DNA of 64,000 nucleotides from an uncultured Verrucomicrobiales bacterium (GCA_937905985.1 CALCWC010000152.1:1-64000); one strand, 5' to 3'; counted from the first letter of the stretch, positions 14,191 through 22,003 are shown. The notes: generated by a model from the letters alone, not told the origin. Made by a program: numbers and translations.

Positions 14191-15522
14191 TCACGCTAGG
14201 AAGCCCACGGTGGCGGTGCGGGGGGCGCTGTTGCGCAGCAGGGCGGAAACGGCAAGGCGCAGGTCGCTCTCCTGCAGCTTGGCGTGGTGGAGCCGCGCGG
14301 CGTGGAGTGCTGCTTGGCGCACCACGTGCGTGACGTCAGAGAGCGGGCGGTTGGCCAGCTGCGCGGCGTAGCGCGCGAGCGGGAAGCGGGCATGCGGACG
14401 CTTCCGAAGGTGGAAACGCAGCAGGGATTCCACCTCTGCGGCGTTGGGCATCTCCATATTGATGTGCGTGCCGAACCGTCCCGTGCGCAGGATGGCGGGG
14501 TCTATTCCCTCCAGGGAGTTGGCCATCCCCACCACCAGAATGCGCTTGCTGGCGGCGTCCTGAATGCAGCGCAGGAAGGATGCCACTTCCTCCACCAGGC
14601 CGGCTTGCACCTCGGCGATGTGCCCGCTTCGGTTGCGCATGAAGGCATCCATCTCGTCCACGATGATGATGGCGGGCGCGTGGGCTTCCGCCTCGTTGAA
14701 GCGCTGCTCGATATGCTGGGCGGTTTCATGCACGTACTTGCTGCCTACGGTGGATGAGGTGATGCGCTCCACATGCCAGCCGAGGTGCTTGGCCAGCGCC
14801 TCCACGGCGTATGTCTTGCCGCAGCCGGGCACCCCTTCCAGCACGAAATGCTCCGGGAAGTCGATGCCGAGCTTGCGGTATGCCGCATGGTTGTTCACGA
14901 TGTCCACCACCTCGCGGTTGAAAAAGGTTTCCAGCTTCTTTCGTCCGGGCAGACGGAACGCCCCGGCGGTGGGCTTCAGCACGGCTGTCTCTTGCGGCGG
15001 GGTTTCCCTCTCCAGCGCATCCGCGGCTTCCGCCCATTCCGGGTCGTAGATGCGCAGGAAACCGCAGTTTACCATTTCCGCGCAGTACAACACCATCCCA
15101 TACAGCACTTTCCGATGCATTCTGCGTTGGCGGTACGCCTCCTCCACCTCCGGGGGAAAATCGCGCAGCAGCAGCGCGCGGAACATGGTGTCGCTCACGT
15201 CCTCCACCTCGAACATGGCCTGGTCTATCATTTCATCGTGGAATGTGCTGCCCCGCCCCTTTTTCAAGAGGGCATAGGAAGCGAACGTGTCCAGGGCGTT
15301 CTTGCGCATCCTCTGCATGCTCTCCTCTGGGCTGTCTTCGTGCGTGCATATCTGGGGGGCGAAATCATCTGCGGGGGCTTCCTGCGGCTCTGCGGGCTGG
15401 GGTGTTTGTTTGGCAAGTTGTTTGAGGATGCGGTTGATGGCGTTGATGGCGGCGCGGTTGGTCTTGTTCTGGGCTTTCAGCTGCCGCAGCAGCTCCTGCA
15501 TGGTGTCTGGGGTGTCGCTCAT
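14191..15522 (-). CDS. AAA+ ATPase, FtsH/Cdc48-like core
   Basis: The 443-residue protein has an N-terminal coiled and charged region (about 1-185) and a single AAA+ module. Walker A is GVPGCGKTYA (about residues 220-230), Walker B is AIIIVDEMDAF, sensor 1 is in VVGMANSLEGID, and an Arg-finger-like RTGRFG follows. This type uses ATP to remodel or unfold partners; without a protease or membrane domain its substrate is unknown. It stands alone between the secreted protein (convergent) and the divergent 216-residue gene. The start MSDTPDTMQELL (ATG 15522) is preferred to an upstream one that would begin MARGPLRGR. Confidence 0.85.
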   Translation of the reverse strand: MSDTPDTMQELLRQLKAQNKTNRAAINAINRILKQLAKQTPQPAEPQEAPADDFAPQICTHEDSPEESMQRMRKNALDTFASYALLKKGRGSTFHDEMIDQAMFEVEDVSDTMFRALLLRDFPPEVEEAYRQRRMHRKVLYGMVLYCAEMVNCGFLRIYDPEWAEAADALERETPPQETAVLKPTAGAFRLPGRKKLETFFNREVVDIVNNHAAYRKLGIDFPEHFVLEGVPGCGKTYAVEALAKHLGWHVERITSSTVGSKYVHETAQHIEQRFNEAEAHAPAIIIVDEMDAFMRNRSGHIAEVQAGLVEEVASFLRCIQDAASKRILVVGMANSLEGIDPAILRTGRFGTHINMEMPNAAEVESLLRFHLRKRPHARFPLARYAAQLANRPLSDVTHVVRQAALHAARLHHAKLQESDLRLAVSALLRNSAPRTATVGFLA

Positions 15523-15618
15523 GGTTGGAAAAAAAGCGCGTCCCCGCAAGGGGCCGCGCGCCACCCATTATACACGCGATTTCGCTTCGCTCGGAATTTT
15601 TTGAAAAAACATCCGAAA

Positions 15619-15648
15619 TTCGGGAGTGCGGCAAACTTGTGGTATAAC
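15619..15648 (+). promoter_or_regulatory. Candidate promoter of the 216-residue gene
   Basis: TTCGGG and TATAAC lie 18 bases apart, with TGTGG before the -10 box and a TTTTTTGAAAAAAC tract upstream. The start would be about 16 bases before the ATG at 15671. Confidence 0.45.
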
Positions 15649-15670
15649 GGAAGACACACCTGATTTCACT

Positions 15671-16321
15671 ATGAGCAAGACACCCAATACCAAATACACC
15701 ACCTATTCCTTGCACTTCGCGGATTTCGACCCGGCATTGTTTGCCGACAGCGAGGCATCCTTGAAAGTCGTCTCCGAGAAACTCGCGGATCTGCGGCGCG
15801 CCGCCATCGCCGATAACGTGACCGCCGCGCTGGAGATGTACGAGCAGAGAGGCGCGAAGTCGGTGCGCTCTTCTGCCGGCAGAACCAAGAAGGGCGTGTA
15901 CTACCGCATCAAGGACGGCGACATCGATGTGGGCTACTTCCCCAAAGCACCCAGAGGTTCCGACTGGCGGCGACTCTACAGCGCCGCCGCGGACACCATG
16001 GATGAAATGGAGGGGCGGGAGGAAGTCGCTTGGGATGCCATGGTGGCGCTGGTCACGAAAGCCCGGGAGAATGGGAGATTCCCGCAGGATGCTTCCGTGG
16101 AGAAAATCGCGCGCCACATGCTGCGCTTGAACGCGGAACGCGATGGCATTCACGACGCCATTTGCGATATGTTTGAAGATGCGTACGACAGTCAGCCATT
16201 CTTCGCGTGGCTGGATGGGATGGAGCGGAGATACCTTTCCAGCGTCGGGGAACTGCTCAAAACGGGGCAGGGAGCCCCAGACGAGGATGGCGACGGCGCG
16301 TCCGACAAGAGTGACATTTGA
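15671..16321 (+). CDS. Hypothetical protein, 216 residues
   Basis: I do not recognise a family. The protein (MSKTPNTKYTTYSLHFADFDPALF) is soluble and largely alpha-helical, with an acidic tail ending DGDGASDKSDI. It has no signal peptide and no evident catalytic motif. It lies 24 bases before the ADP-ribosylglycohydrolase gene on the same strand, and the two are probably cotranscribed from the promoter at 15619-15648. This pairing hints that it could be a partner or target of the hydrolase, but nothing in the sequence proves it. Confidence 0.72.
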   Translation: MSKTPNTKYTTYSLHFADFDPALFADSEASLKVVSEKLADLRRAAIADNVTAALEMYEQRGAKSVRSSAGRTKKGVYYRIKDGDIDVGYFPKAPRGSDWRRLYSAAADTMDEMEGREEVAWDAMVALVTKARENGRFPQDASVEKIARHMLRLNAERDGIHDAICDMFEDAYDSQPFFAWLDGMERRYLSSVGELLKTGQGAPDEDGDGASDKSDI

Positions 16322-16345
16322 GGCAACCTGTGATATGCTGATACC

Positions 16346-17242
16346 ATGACTCTGCAAGAACGAATCGAAGGCTGTATGTGGGGGCTGATGTGCGGCGACG
16401 CCATCGGCGCTCCCGTGGAATTCAAGAATCCCGACGAGCTGGAGGAGCGCCACCCCGGCGGCGTGAAGGGGCTCGTCCGTGGGTGGGGTTTCACCCGTTA
16501 CCTGGAACCGGGCCAAATCACGGACGACAGCGAGATGGCCATCTGCCTGCTGCAATCCCTGGTGGACGAGGGCAAGTTCGATGCCGCCGCCGTGCGCTGC
16601 AACTATGTGGACTGGGTGAACTCGCGGCCGGACGACTGCGGTCGCACCATCGGCGACGCTCTGTCGTGCAACCACTACGACCCTGATTCCGAGGCCAACG
16701 GCGCGCTCATGCGCATTGCGCCGCTGGCCGTGTTCGCCGCCCTGCATCCGGAGCTGGACTGGCGGGCCGCAGCTCGCGCGGATGCCGCCCTCACCCACAT
16801 CAACCCCAAGTGTGCGGATGCCAACGTGGTCTATGTGGGCGCCGTGCTGGACGCCCTGAACGGCATGCCCGGGGAGGACATCTACGCCCGCGCGCTGGAG
16901 GCCGCCAAGGGCAACCCCGCCCTGCATCAGCTCCTGCTGGACGCCGCCGACACGGAACCCGCGGTCTACCCGCAGGGCGGCTGGCTGCACCGCGCCTTCC
17001 CCACCGCGTTCTACCACCTCCTGCATGCCAAGGACTACCCCTCCGCCATCCTGCGCATCGTCAACCTGATTGGGGATCCCGACACGAACGCGGCCATTGC
17101 GGGCGCCCTGCTGGGCGCGTACATGGGCATTTCCGCCATCCCCGCCGAATGGCGTAAAACCGTGCTGGCATGCAAGCCCGCATCCCGCCCCGCCAAGTAC
17201 CACGCCGCCCACGCGGCGGATTTGTTGAAAAAACTTTCCTGA
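16346..17242 (+). CDS. ADP-ribosylglycohydrolase (DraG family)
   Basis: The 298-residue protein shows the DraG/ARH signatures in order: GLMCGDAIGAPVEF near the N-terminus, ITDDSEMA (metal-binding Asp pair), and near residue 245 GDPDTNAAIAGALLGAYMG, with the C-terminal metal Asp residues. These enzymes remove ADP-ribose from proteins or related adducts with two Mg ions. No ADP-ribosyltransferase gene is visible nearby, so the physiological substrate is open. It follows a hypothetical gene by 24 bases and may form a two-gene unit. Confidence 0.9.
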   Translation: MTLQERIEGCMWGLMCGDAIGAPVEFKNPDELEERHPGGVKGLVRGWGFTRYLEPGQITDDSEMAICLLQSLVDEGKFDAAAVRCNYVDWVNSRPDDCGRTIGDALSCNHYDPDSEANGALMRIAPLAVFAALHPELDWRAAARADAALTHINPKCADANVVYVGAVLDALNGMPGEDIYARALEAAKGNPALHQLLLDAADTEPAVYPQGGWLHRAFPTAFYHLLHAKDYPSAILRIVNLIGDPDTNAAIAGALLGAYMGISAIPAEWRKTVLACKPASRPAKYHAAHAADLLKKLS

Positions 17243-17246
17243 AAAT

Positions 17247-17276
17247 TTCAGCTGCGCGGGAAATCCGTGCTATAAC
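17247..17276 (+). promoter_or_regulatory. Promoter of the 72-residue gene
   Basis: TTCAGC and TATAAC lie 18 bases apart, below a TTGAAAAAACTTTCCTGAAA tract. The leader of about 90 bases carries a terminator-like hairpin before the coding region. Confidence 0.45.
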
Positions 17277-17298
17277 AGAACGACCGAGAGGTATCGGT

Positions 17299-17338
17299 GG
17301 CGCGCTGCGGCGGACGGACGCAGCGCGCCCCTTGTTTT
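17299..17338 (+). terminator. Terminator or attenuator in leader of 72-residue gene
   Basis: An 11-bp stem GGCGCGCTGCG/CGCAGCGCGCC (17299-17309 with 17319-17329) is followed by CCTTGTTTTCC. It can end transcripts from the hydrolase gene. Because it also lies downstream of the promoter at 17247-17276, it could attenuate the small gene at 17373. Confidence 0.55.
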
Positions 17339-17372
17339 CCCGTCCGAACCCCAAACCCAAGAAGAAGAAACC

Positions 17373-17591
17373 ATGATCTATGCCATATTGAAAGGCGATG
17401 AGCTGCAAGTGTACTACAAATCGTGCCTGGTGTACAACTGCGGCCTCGGCAACCTGCGCAACAAGCAGCTGCAGGTGAGCGGCAACACCGTGCGCGTCAT
17501 CGGGGAGAGCTCTCCCGGTGTGCTCGAGTGCGACGCCTACGAGTTCGACAGCGAAGGCAACTTCCGCGAGATGCGTCAGGAGTTGGTGTGA
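17373..17591 (+). CDS. Small hypothetical protein, 72 residues
   Basis: The protein begins MIYAILKGDELQVYYKSCLV, has alternating beta-type segments and ends in REMRQELV. It resembles no family I know. It has its own promoter, a leader with a strong hairpin, and a strong terminator right after the stop, so it is a monocistronic unit. The A-rich AGAAGAAGAAACC before the ATG is not a true Shine-Dalgarno sequence. Confidence 0.65.
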   Translation: MIYAILKGDELQVYYKSCLVYNCGLGNLRNKQLQVSGNTVRVIGESSPGVLECDAYEFDSEGNFREMRQELV

Positions 17592-17598
17592 GTCGACC

Positions 17599-17646
17599 GC
17601 CGTTTTCCGCGCGCCGAAAGTCCCGGTGCGCGGAAAACGGCTTTTT
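17599..17646 (+). terminator. Strong rho-independent terminator
   Basis: GCCGTTTTCCGCGC pairs with GCGCGGAAAACGGC (17599-17612 with 17628-17641) and is followed by TTTTT. It starts 8 bases after the stop of the 72-residue gene. Confidence 0.85.
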
Positions 17647-17690
17647 CAAGTCGTTGGTGTTCATTGGGTTGGAATAAAATTTCAAAAATT

Positions 17691-17720
17691 TTCAAGAGTC
17701 GCCAAAAAGTGTGGTATAAT
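17691..17720 (+). promoter_or_regulatory. Promoter of the structured RNA upstream of the Sel1 gene
   Basis: A perfect TATAAT (17715-17720) preceded by TGTGG has TTCAAG 18 bases upstream and an A/T tract before that. The next ATG of a convincing gene is almost 380 bases away, so the first product is a long RNA leader or a separate RNA. Confidence 0.6.
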
Positions 17721-17726
17721 ACCTCC

Positions 17727-17950
17727 CGCCGCGCGCCGAAACGGATTCTTATCCGAAACGCGGGCGGCCGCTCAAGGGCTCTGCTAAACAGACCGGCTTG
17801 AAAGACTCCATCCCCTGAAAAGATTTCATCTTACCCTGCCTGTGAGTCGGCCCAAGGTCTTGCCCTGGCGAACAACCCAAATTCGTATGCCGGGCTGCCG
17901 CTGTGCCCGGACGCCAACCGCTCGAACGGGGACCGGGCGGGGTTTCCCAC
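17727..17950 (+). ncRNA. Candidate structured RNA (long leader or sRNA)
   Basis: Four stem-loop domains follow the promoter. Domain 1 pairs 17726-17733 with 17759-17767 around a CGGAT-TCTT-ATCCG hairpin. Domain 2 pairs TCAAG/CTTGA (17772-17776 with 17797-17801) around TCTG-CTAAA-CAGA. Domain 3 pairs GACTC/GAGTC (17804-17808 with 17844-17848) around AAGAT-TTC-ATCTT. Domain 4 pairs TGGCG/CGCCA (17866-17870 with 17912-17916) around CCGGGC/GCCCGG. I could not match it to RNase P, tmRNA, SRP or a known riboswitch. The multi-domain fold argues against a rod-like 6S RNA, though a CCCCTGA segment is reminiscent. No terminator with a T-run is evident before 18042. Confidence 0.45.
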
Positions 17951-18041
17951 TCCCCTAAAGGACGCTTTAACAAACTGGTTCTCTGTGCGTTGAATCGTCT
18001 TCAAAAATCGCACACGACGATAAATAAGTTAAGGAGACGCT

Positions 18042-18083
18042 ATGATGCAGAGATTGAACCTAAACGTGAAACCTCCACCATAA
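18042..18083 (+). CDS. Possible 13-residue leader peptide ending in PPP
   Basis: ATG at 18042 opens a 13-codon frame, MMQRLNLNVKPPP, closed by TAA at 18081. It is preceded at ideal spacing by AAGGAG, the clearest Shine-Dalgarno sequence I noticed in a window where genes otherwise lack one. Three Pro codons directly before the stop are a classic EF-P-sensitive stalling signal. It ends 14 bases before the Sel1 gene and lies in another frame, so it may control that gene by ribosome pausing. Confidence 0.4.
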   Translation: MMQRLNLNVKPPP

Positions 18084-18097
18084 AAAAGCCAAATTTT

Positions 18098-18694
18098 ATG
18101 TTTAAAAATAAATCATACCATCATCCGTCAGCCACGGGCCAGAGTGAAGCCCAACACGATCTCGCCCGTTATTACGAACAGCAAAAGGACACCGCCAACG
18201 CCCGTTACCACTACGAGCTGGGGGCCAGGGAGGGAACCGCCAGGGGACATTCCGAATACGGGTTCTACCTTGATTTCTTCTCCACCTGCCGCGCCGACGC
18301 CGAAGAGTCGTTCCAGCAGCTCCTGATGGCCGCCAAGCAGGGGGACCTGCAGGCGCAGCTGGAGGTGGCAGCCACCTACGGCATCGGCACCAAGATTGTA
18401 CGCAAGAGCGCCAAGCAGGAGTTCTTCTGGTACATGACGGCCGCCCGCCGCGGCAGCTACATGGGCGCGTTCGGCGTGGGCCGCTGCTACGCCCACGGCT
18501 TCGGGGTCAAGCGGGACCTGCTGATGGCCCGCGCCTGGCTCCACCGCGCGCTGGTCCGCAGCTGCTGGCGCCTGGAGGGGCTGATGGAAAGCCAGGGGCT
18601 CATCGACCTCATGGATTCCGTGGCCCAGAGGCTTCCCCGCCACCTGGTGAAAGCCACCCTGCACAACCCCGGCCTATACCGCTTGGCGGTGTAG
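18098..18694 (+). CDS. Sel1-repeat protein
   Basis: The 198-residue protein contains several Sel1-like (TPR-type) helical repeats: AQHDLARYYEQQKDTANARYHYELG, GDLQAQLEVAATYGIG, and AAFGVGRCYAHGFGV-type segments with the A..LG..Y..G pattern. Such solenoids bind partner proteins; no enzymatic domain is present. There is no signal peptide, so a cytoplasmic role is expected. I chose ATG 18098; the frame is open farther upstream, to 17903, but that part overlaps the structured RNA. The ankyrin-repeat gene follows 37 bases downstream. Confidence 0.78.
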   Translation: MFKNKSYHHPSATGQSEAQHDLARYYEQQKDTANARYHYELGAREGTARGHSEYGFYLDFFSTCRADAEESFQQLLMAAKQGDLQAQLEVAATYGIGTKIVRKSAKQEFFWYMTAARRGSYMGAFGVGRCYAHGFGVKRDLLMARAWLHRALVRSCWRLEGLMESQGLIDLMDSVAQRLPRHLVKATLHNPGLYRLAV

Positions 18695-18731
18695 GTCGGG
18701 GCTTCCCGACTACCCTATCCTTTCAACATTC

Positions 18732-20048
18732 ATGCCCATGACAGACCTATTCGCCGCACTGGCGGCGCACGACTCCGATACCACCCGCCGCCTGCTGGAG
18801 CAGGGCGGCATTCCGCTCGATGAACCCGACGAGCAGGGGCGCACACCGCTCATGGCCGCCACCGCCGCCGGATTCTGCGGGGGCATCCGTATGCTGCTCG
18901 ATCACGGGGCCGACATCAACCGCGCGAACGCCCGCGGCCGCACCGCCCTCCATGAGGCCGCGCGCCACCACGGCACGGATGCGCTCGCCCTGCTCATCCG
19001 CAGGTGCGCCAGGCCCTGCGTGGCGGATGGCGACGGCAACACGCCGCTCCACCTGGCCGCCGCCTATGAGAACGAGGACGCCGCTTACATGCTCATCAAG
19101 CGCGGCTGCCCCGTGCAGTTCCGCAACCATGCGTGCGAAACCCCGCTGGAGCTGGCCATCACCGGGCGCGGGGAGGTTATGCCCCTCCTGCGGGCGTGCA
19201 AGCGCGCCGGCGTCAGCTTGAGGGAGGACTCTTTCGCGCGCGGGGATTTCCTGCTGGCACAGGCCGCCCGCCGCAAGCGCCCGGACGAAATCGAGGCCCT
19301 CGGCGAGCTCGGCGCACCCACAGCCTGGCACCCCGACCTCGGGCGCGACTCCGCGCTTGCGGAGGCCGTGATGCACAACTCGCTCGAATGCGCGGAGGCG
19401 CTCATCCTGCTCGGCTACACCGCCGCGGAGGGGTTTGCGGACGAGCGGCACAGCCTGCTCTCCTGGACCGTCGGCTGGAGAAACACCGCCATGCTCCGCC
19501 TCCTCCTGCGCTACGACCCCGCGCCCGAATATCGCCTCGCGGAGAGATGCAACTTCCTCCACCATGCCGCCCGAAACGGCAATGCGGAGATGGCCCACAT
19601 CCTCCTTGACGCCGGCTTCAACCCCAATGCCGTGGACAACTCCGGCCTGCGCCCCGTGCAGGTGGCCATCCTCGCCAGGCAATTCAATATCGCCAAGATG
19701 CTCCTTTCCAACGGCGCGGATGCGGATTGCACCTGCCCCCTCTCCATCGCGCTCAAGAAACGCCACCCCACCCGCAGCCTGCCCATGCTTATGAACGCCC
19801 GCAAGGACGATATCCCCCACCTCGTCCACGCCCTGGCCGCATTCGTCAAGCTCCAGCCCAACCGCAACAACCAAATCAACCTCCTAACCCTCGCCGCCAT
19901 GTCCGGCGACCTCCCCCTCATGGAGCAGGTCCTCCACAAAGACCCCTCCCTCCTCCACCCCGCCGCCGCCCCCGCCTTCCGCCGCTGGCAAAACCTTGCC
20001 GCGGAAAGGCTGAACGCGCTGTGCTGTACACCTTCATACATACCATGA
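18732..20048 (+). CDS. Ankyrin-repeat protein
   Basis: The 438-residue protein is built of ankyrin repeats from its N-terminus: DEQGRTPLMAATAAGFCGGIRMLLDHGADINRAN, GRTALHEAARHHG, GNTPLHLAAAYENEDAAYMLIKRG, and later FLHHAARNGNAEMAHILLDAGFNPNAVD. No signal peptide or catalytic domain is seen, so it is a protein-interaction scaffold. Its stop overlaps the start of the next gene (ATGA), which signals coupling. Its 3' end has a diverged second copy about 760 bases downstream, beyond that next gene. It follows a Sel1 gene, another solenoid protein. Confidence 0.85.
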   Translation: MPMTDLFAALAAHDSDTTRRLLEQGGIPLDEPDEQGRTPLMAATAAGFCGGIRMLLDHGADINRANARGRTALHEAARHHGTDALALLIRRCARPCVADGDGNTPLHLAAAYENEDAAYMLIKRGCPVQFRNHACETPLELAITGRGEVMPLLRACKRAGVSLREDSFARGDFLLAQAARRKRPDEIEALGELGAPTAWHPDLGRDSALAEAVMHNSLECAEALILLGYTAAEGFADERHSLLSWTVGWRNTAMLRLLLRYDPAPEYRLAERCNFLHHAARNGNAEMAHILLDAGFNPNAVDNSGLRPVQVAILARQFNIAKMLLSNGADADCTCPLSIALKKRHPTRSLPMLMNARKDDIPHLVHALAAFVKLQPNRNNQINLLTLAAMSGDLPLMEQVLHKDPSLLHPAAAPAFRRWQNLAAERLNALCCTPSYIP

Positions 20049-20713
20049 GTTCCAGTAAATATACCTCAGATGAGAAAATCCGCATGCTGGAGCAGTTGCT
20101 TCCTCATTTGGAGGCACTTCTGCCCATCGTACGCGACCGCGCCGCTTGCCTGCTCAACAACGGCACCGTGGAAAGCGGAAAGCAGCAAATCAGTTCACCC
20201 GACAAAAAGTCGTTTTGCGACAACAAGTGCTTGTGCTTGGATAAACCGGGCGCATCATACCAGTCGATTCAAATCGGAATTAACTGGCTTCTGGATGCTT
20301 TCGAGGTGTGGCGCAATATCCCGACTATACGTTGGAACAAAGATGGCGTGGTGTATTCTGTCGGCTGGCTCATGAACCCGAATGGCCGCAGATGGAAGAC
20401 CATCCCCCAAAGGTTCTGGTTCTTACGCTGGAAGAAGAAAGTCATGCAGCATTTTCGTGAAATCCGGTTTTTGGATTTCGCTTCCTTGCATGATGGTGAG
20501 ATGCTGAACTTCGCGTTGGACGATGGCGATCGGCAGCGCATGTCGGTTGACTTGCATACCAAATTATGCGAAACGCTTTCTGCGATTTACAATCAATATG
20601 AAATGCTGCCAAACTATATTTCGCAGGAATCGCAGCGCCTGAAAAACGAGGAGAAGTCGGAGAAGCTACGCCATTTTGAAAACCTCCTCAATCCTCCGGG
20701 GCATTCAAAGTGA
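20045..20713 (+). CDS. Hypothetical protein coupled to the ankyrin gene
   Basis: This 222-residue protein starts MSSSKYTSDEKIRMLEQLLPHLEALLP and is soluble, helical at both ends, with a Trp/Lys-rich centre (RWKTIPQRFWFLRWKKK). No family is recognised. It overlaps the ankyrin gene by 4 bases, so it is translated with it. It is bracketed by the ankyrin 3' end and a degenerate copy of that 3' end, as expected of a cassette inserted or duplicated there. A partner or immunity role is conceivable but unproven. Confidence 0.72.
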   Translation: MSSSKYTSDEKIRMLEQLLPHLEALLPIVRDRAACLLNNGTVESGKQQISSPDKKSFCDNKCLCLDKPGASYQSIQIGINWLLDAFEVWRNIPTIRWNKDGVVYSVGWLMNPNGRRWKTIPQRFWFLRWKKKVMQHFREIRFLDFASLHDGEMLNFALDDGDRQRMSVDLHTKLCETLSAIYNQYEMLPNYISQESQRLKNEEKSEKLRHFENLLNPPGHSK

Positions 20714-20721
20714 ACGGATGC

Positions 20722-20802
20722 CACAACCCCGCCCCCGCCTTCCGCCGCAGACAATCACTCGCGGCTGGAAAGGCAGAACGGGGCGAAAAATTGGGCCGCT
20801 GA
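20722..20802 (+). pseudogene. Displaced remnant of an ankyrin-gene 3' end
   Basis: An open segment of 26 codons encodes HNPAPAFRRRQSLAAGKAER and ends at TGA. The ankyrin protein ends with HPAAAPAFRRWQNLAAERLN, so APAFRR-x-Q-x-LAA is shared, and the DNA GCCCCCGCCTTCCGCCGC is identical over 18 bases. It has no start codon of its own and lies directly after the 222-residue gene. It looks like the leftover end of a duplicated or exchanged ankyrin gene. Confidence 0.6.
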
Positions 20803-20813
20803 CGAGAAATAGC

Positions 20814-20842
20814 TTGCAGAAGAGTGGCAGTGGGTGTATACA
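20814..20842 (+). promoter_or_regulatory. Promoter of the AT-rich 354-residue gene
   Basis: TTGCAG and TATACA lie 17 bases apart, about 95 bases before the ATG at 20939. Confidence 0.45.
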
Positions 20843-20938
20843 AGTGGGGTTATAGCAGGGGCGTGTTAGGTGTTTCTTGATGAAATGGCACATCTAATTG
20901 TAATATGCATATGACGCAAACAGCGCAAAATATATATT

Positions 20939-22003
20939 ATGAAAATTGAAATAGCAGAATCATTGGCGTGTTCGTGGCTTCGACATATTAAAAAATGTCA
21001 GGTTGTTCAAACAAATTGGAAGCCATCGGATGAATGGAATATGCAGAATAGGAAAGAATCGGAGCAGATGATCAATGATGCTGCAAAGTTTTTTTCAATT
21101 GCAAGAAGCTCTGTCAAGGATTCGCCAGATAAAGAACCGGAAAGTATTTTTAAAAAGAGCGCTAATATGTTGCAGATTTTACGACAAACAGAAAGCGATG
21201 TGATAGGGATTCATATTGGGGATAAAGGTGATATCACAGTTTATGCGGTAGAAGTGGCATTCCACATGCAAGGCTTGAATTATAGTGGAGGTAAGAAAGT
21301 TACCAAGAGAAAGATCATTGCAAAGGCGATACGAAGCGCCATGAGCGTATATTGTTATCTCGGGCGGAAGAAAGCAGAGTTGAGTTTCATTTCGCCAAAG
21401 ATTAATCGCTCGACAATTACAGCATTAGAAGGCGTGCAGAATGATATTAATCGTTTTTTTGAGGAAAATCGTTTAGAGTATAAGTTTAAATTAATATTTA
21501 ATGATGATTTTTGCAGTGAAATTTGGATTCCTGTGTTAGACGTCGTCAATGCGCAAGGAGCATATGACACGAGTGAACTGTGTGCGCGCGCACTCGGAAT
21601 TCATAAGCTGATGAGTAAGTACAGCTTAGATATGATAAACGCGACGCAACGAAATAGGTGTAATCTTGACCATACAAGCGCGAACAAAATACCAACTGAA
21701 ACTGTTTCCGTGTGTGATGAGGAATCTAGATATCTTGGGCGTAAAGTTGGGGAGATAGCAGCTCAAGATTTATGTAAATGGTTGGAGCATAAGTGTACAG
21801 AAGAGCAAGCTTTCTATTTTTTAGATAAGGAGAACACTAAGCGGGAATTCAAACTTAGTTTTCCATTGCTTAGAAGGGAGAGCGATAAGCGCTACTACAA
21901 AACATCGCTAACTATTCACGGCAAGAGTTATTACTTGTGCAGCCAGTGGACGAAAAGGCATCGTAATTCATTGATACAATGGTTAAAGGATCATAATGGA
22001 TAG
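20939..22003 (+). CDS. AT-rich hypothetical protein, possible nuclease-like
   Basis: The 354-residue protein is encoded by DNA clearly poorer in GC than its surroundings, with rare-codon use typical of acquired genes. Residues 85-150 contain DVIGIHIGDKGDITVYAVEV followed by AFHMQGLNY, then conserved-looking Lys-rich and Tyr-rich segments (KAIRSAMSVYCYLGRKKAEL, FISPKIN). An acidic residue before a strand, then E-V-A, resembles the core of some PD-(D/E)XK nucleases, but the catalytic Lys is not obvious. The C-terminus is basic (KSYYLCSQWTKRHRNSLIQW). No firm function can be given; a defence or mobile-element role fits the composition. Confidence 0.7.
   Translation: MKIEIAESLACSWLRHIKKCQVVQTNWKPSDEWNMQNRKESEQMINDAAKFFSIARSSVKDSPDKEPESIFKKSANMLQILRQTESDVIGIHIGDKGDITVYAVEVAFHMQGLNYSGGKKVTKRKIIAKAIRSAMSVYCYLGRKKAELSFISPKINRSTITALEGVQNDINRFFEENRLEYKFKLIFNDDFCSEIWIPVLDVVNAQGAYDTSELCARALGIHKLMSKYSLDMINATQRNRCNLDHTSANKIPTETVSVCDEESRYLGRKVGEIAAQDLCKWLEHKCTEEQAFYFLDKENTKREFKLSFPLLRRESDKRYYKTSLTIHGKSYYLCSQWTKRHRNSLIQWLKDHNG

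Noticed and set aside
15365..17212. 615-codon minus-strand frame opposite the hydrolase gene
   Set aside because: It overlaps the DraG-family gene and the divergent promoter region, and its translation is Gly/Val/His-rich shadow sequence.
17727..18083. tmRNA, RNase P RNA or 6S RNA
   Set aside because: No tRNA-like ends or tag frame, no RNase P core (GAGGAAAGTCC type), and a multi-domain rather than rod-like fold; kept as unidentified RNA. The CTCCACCA near 18080 is part of the leader-peptide codons.
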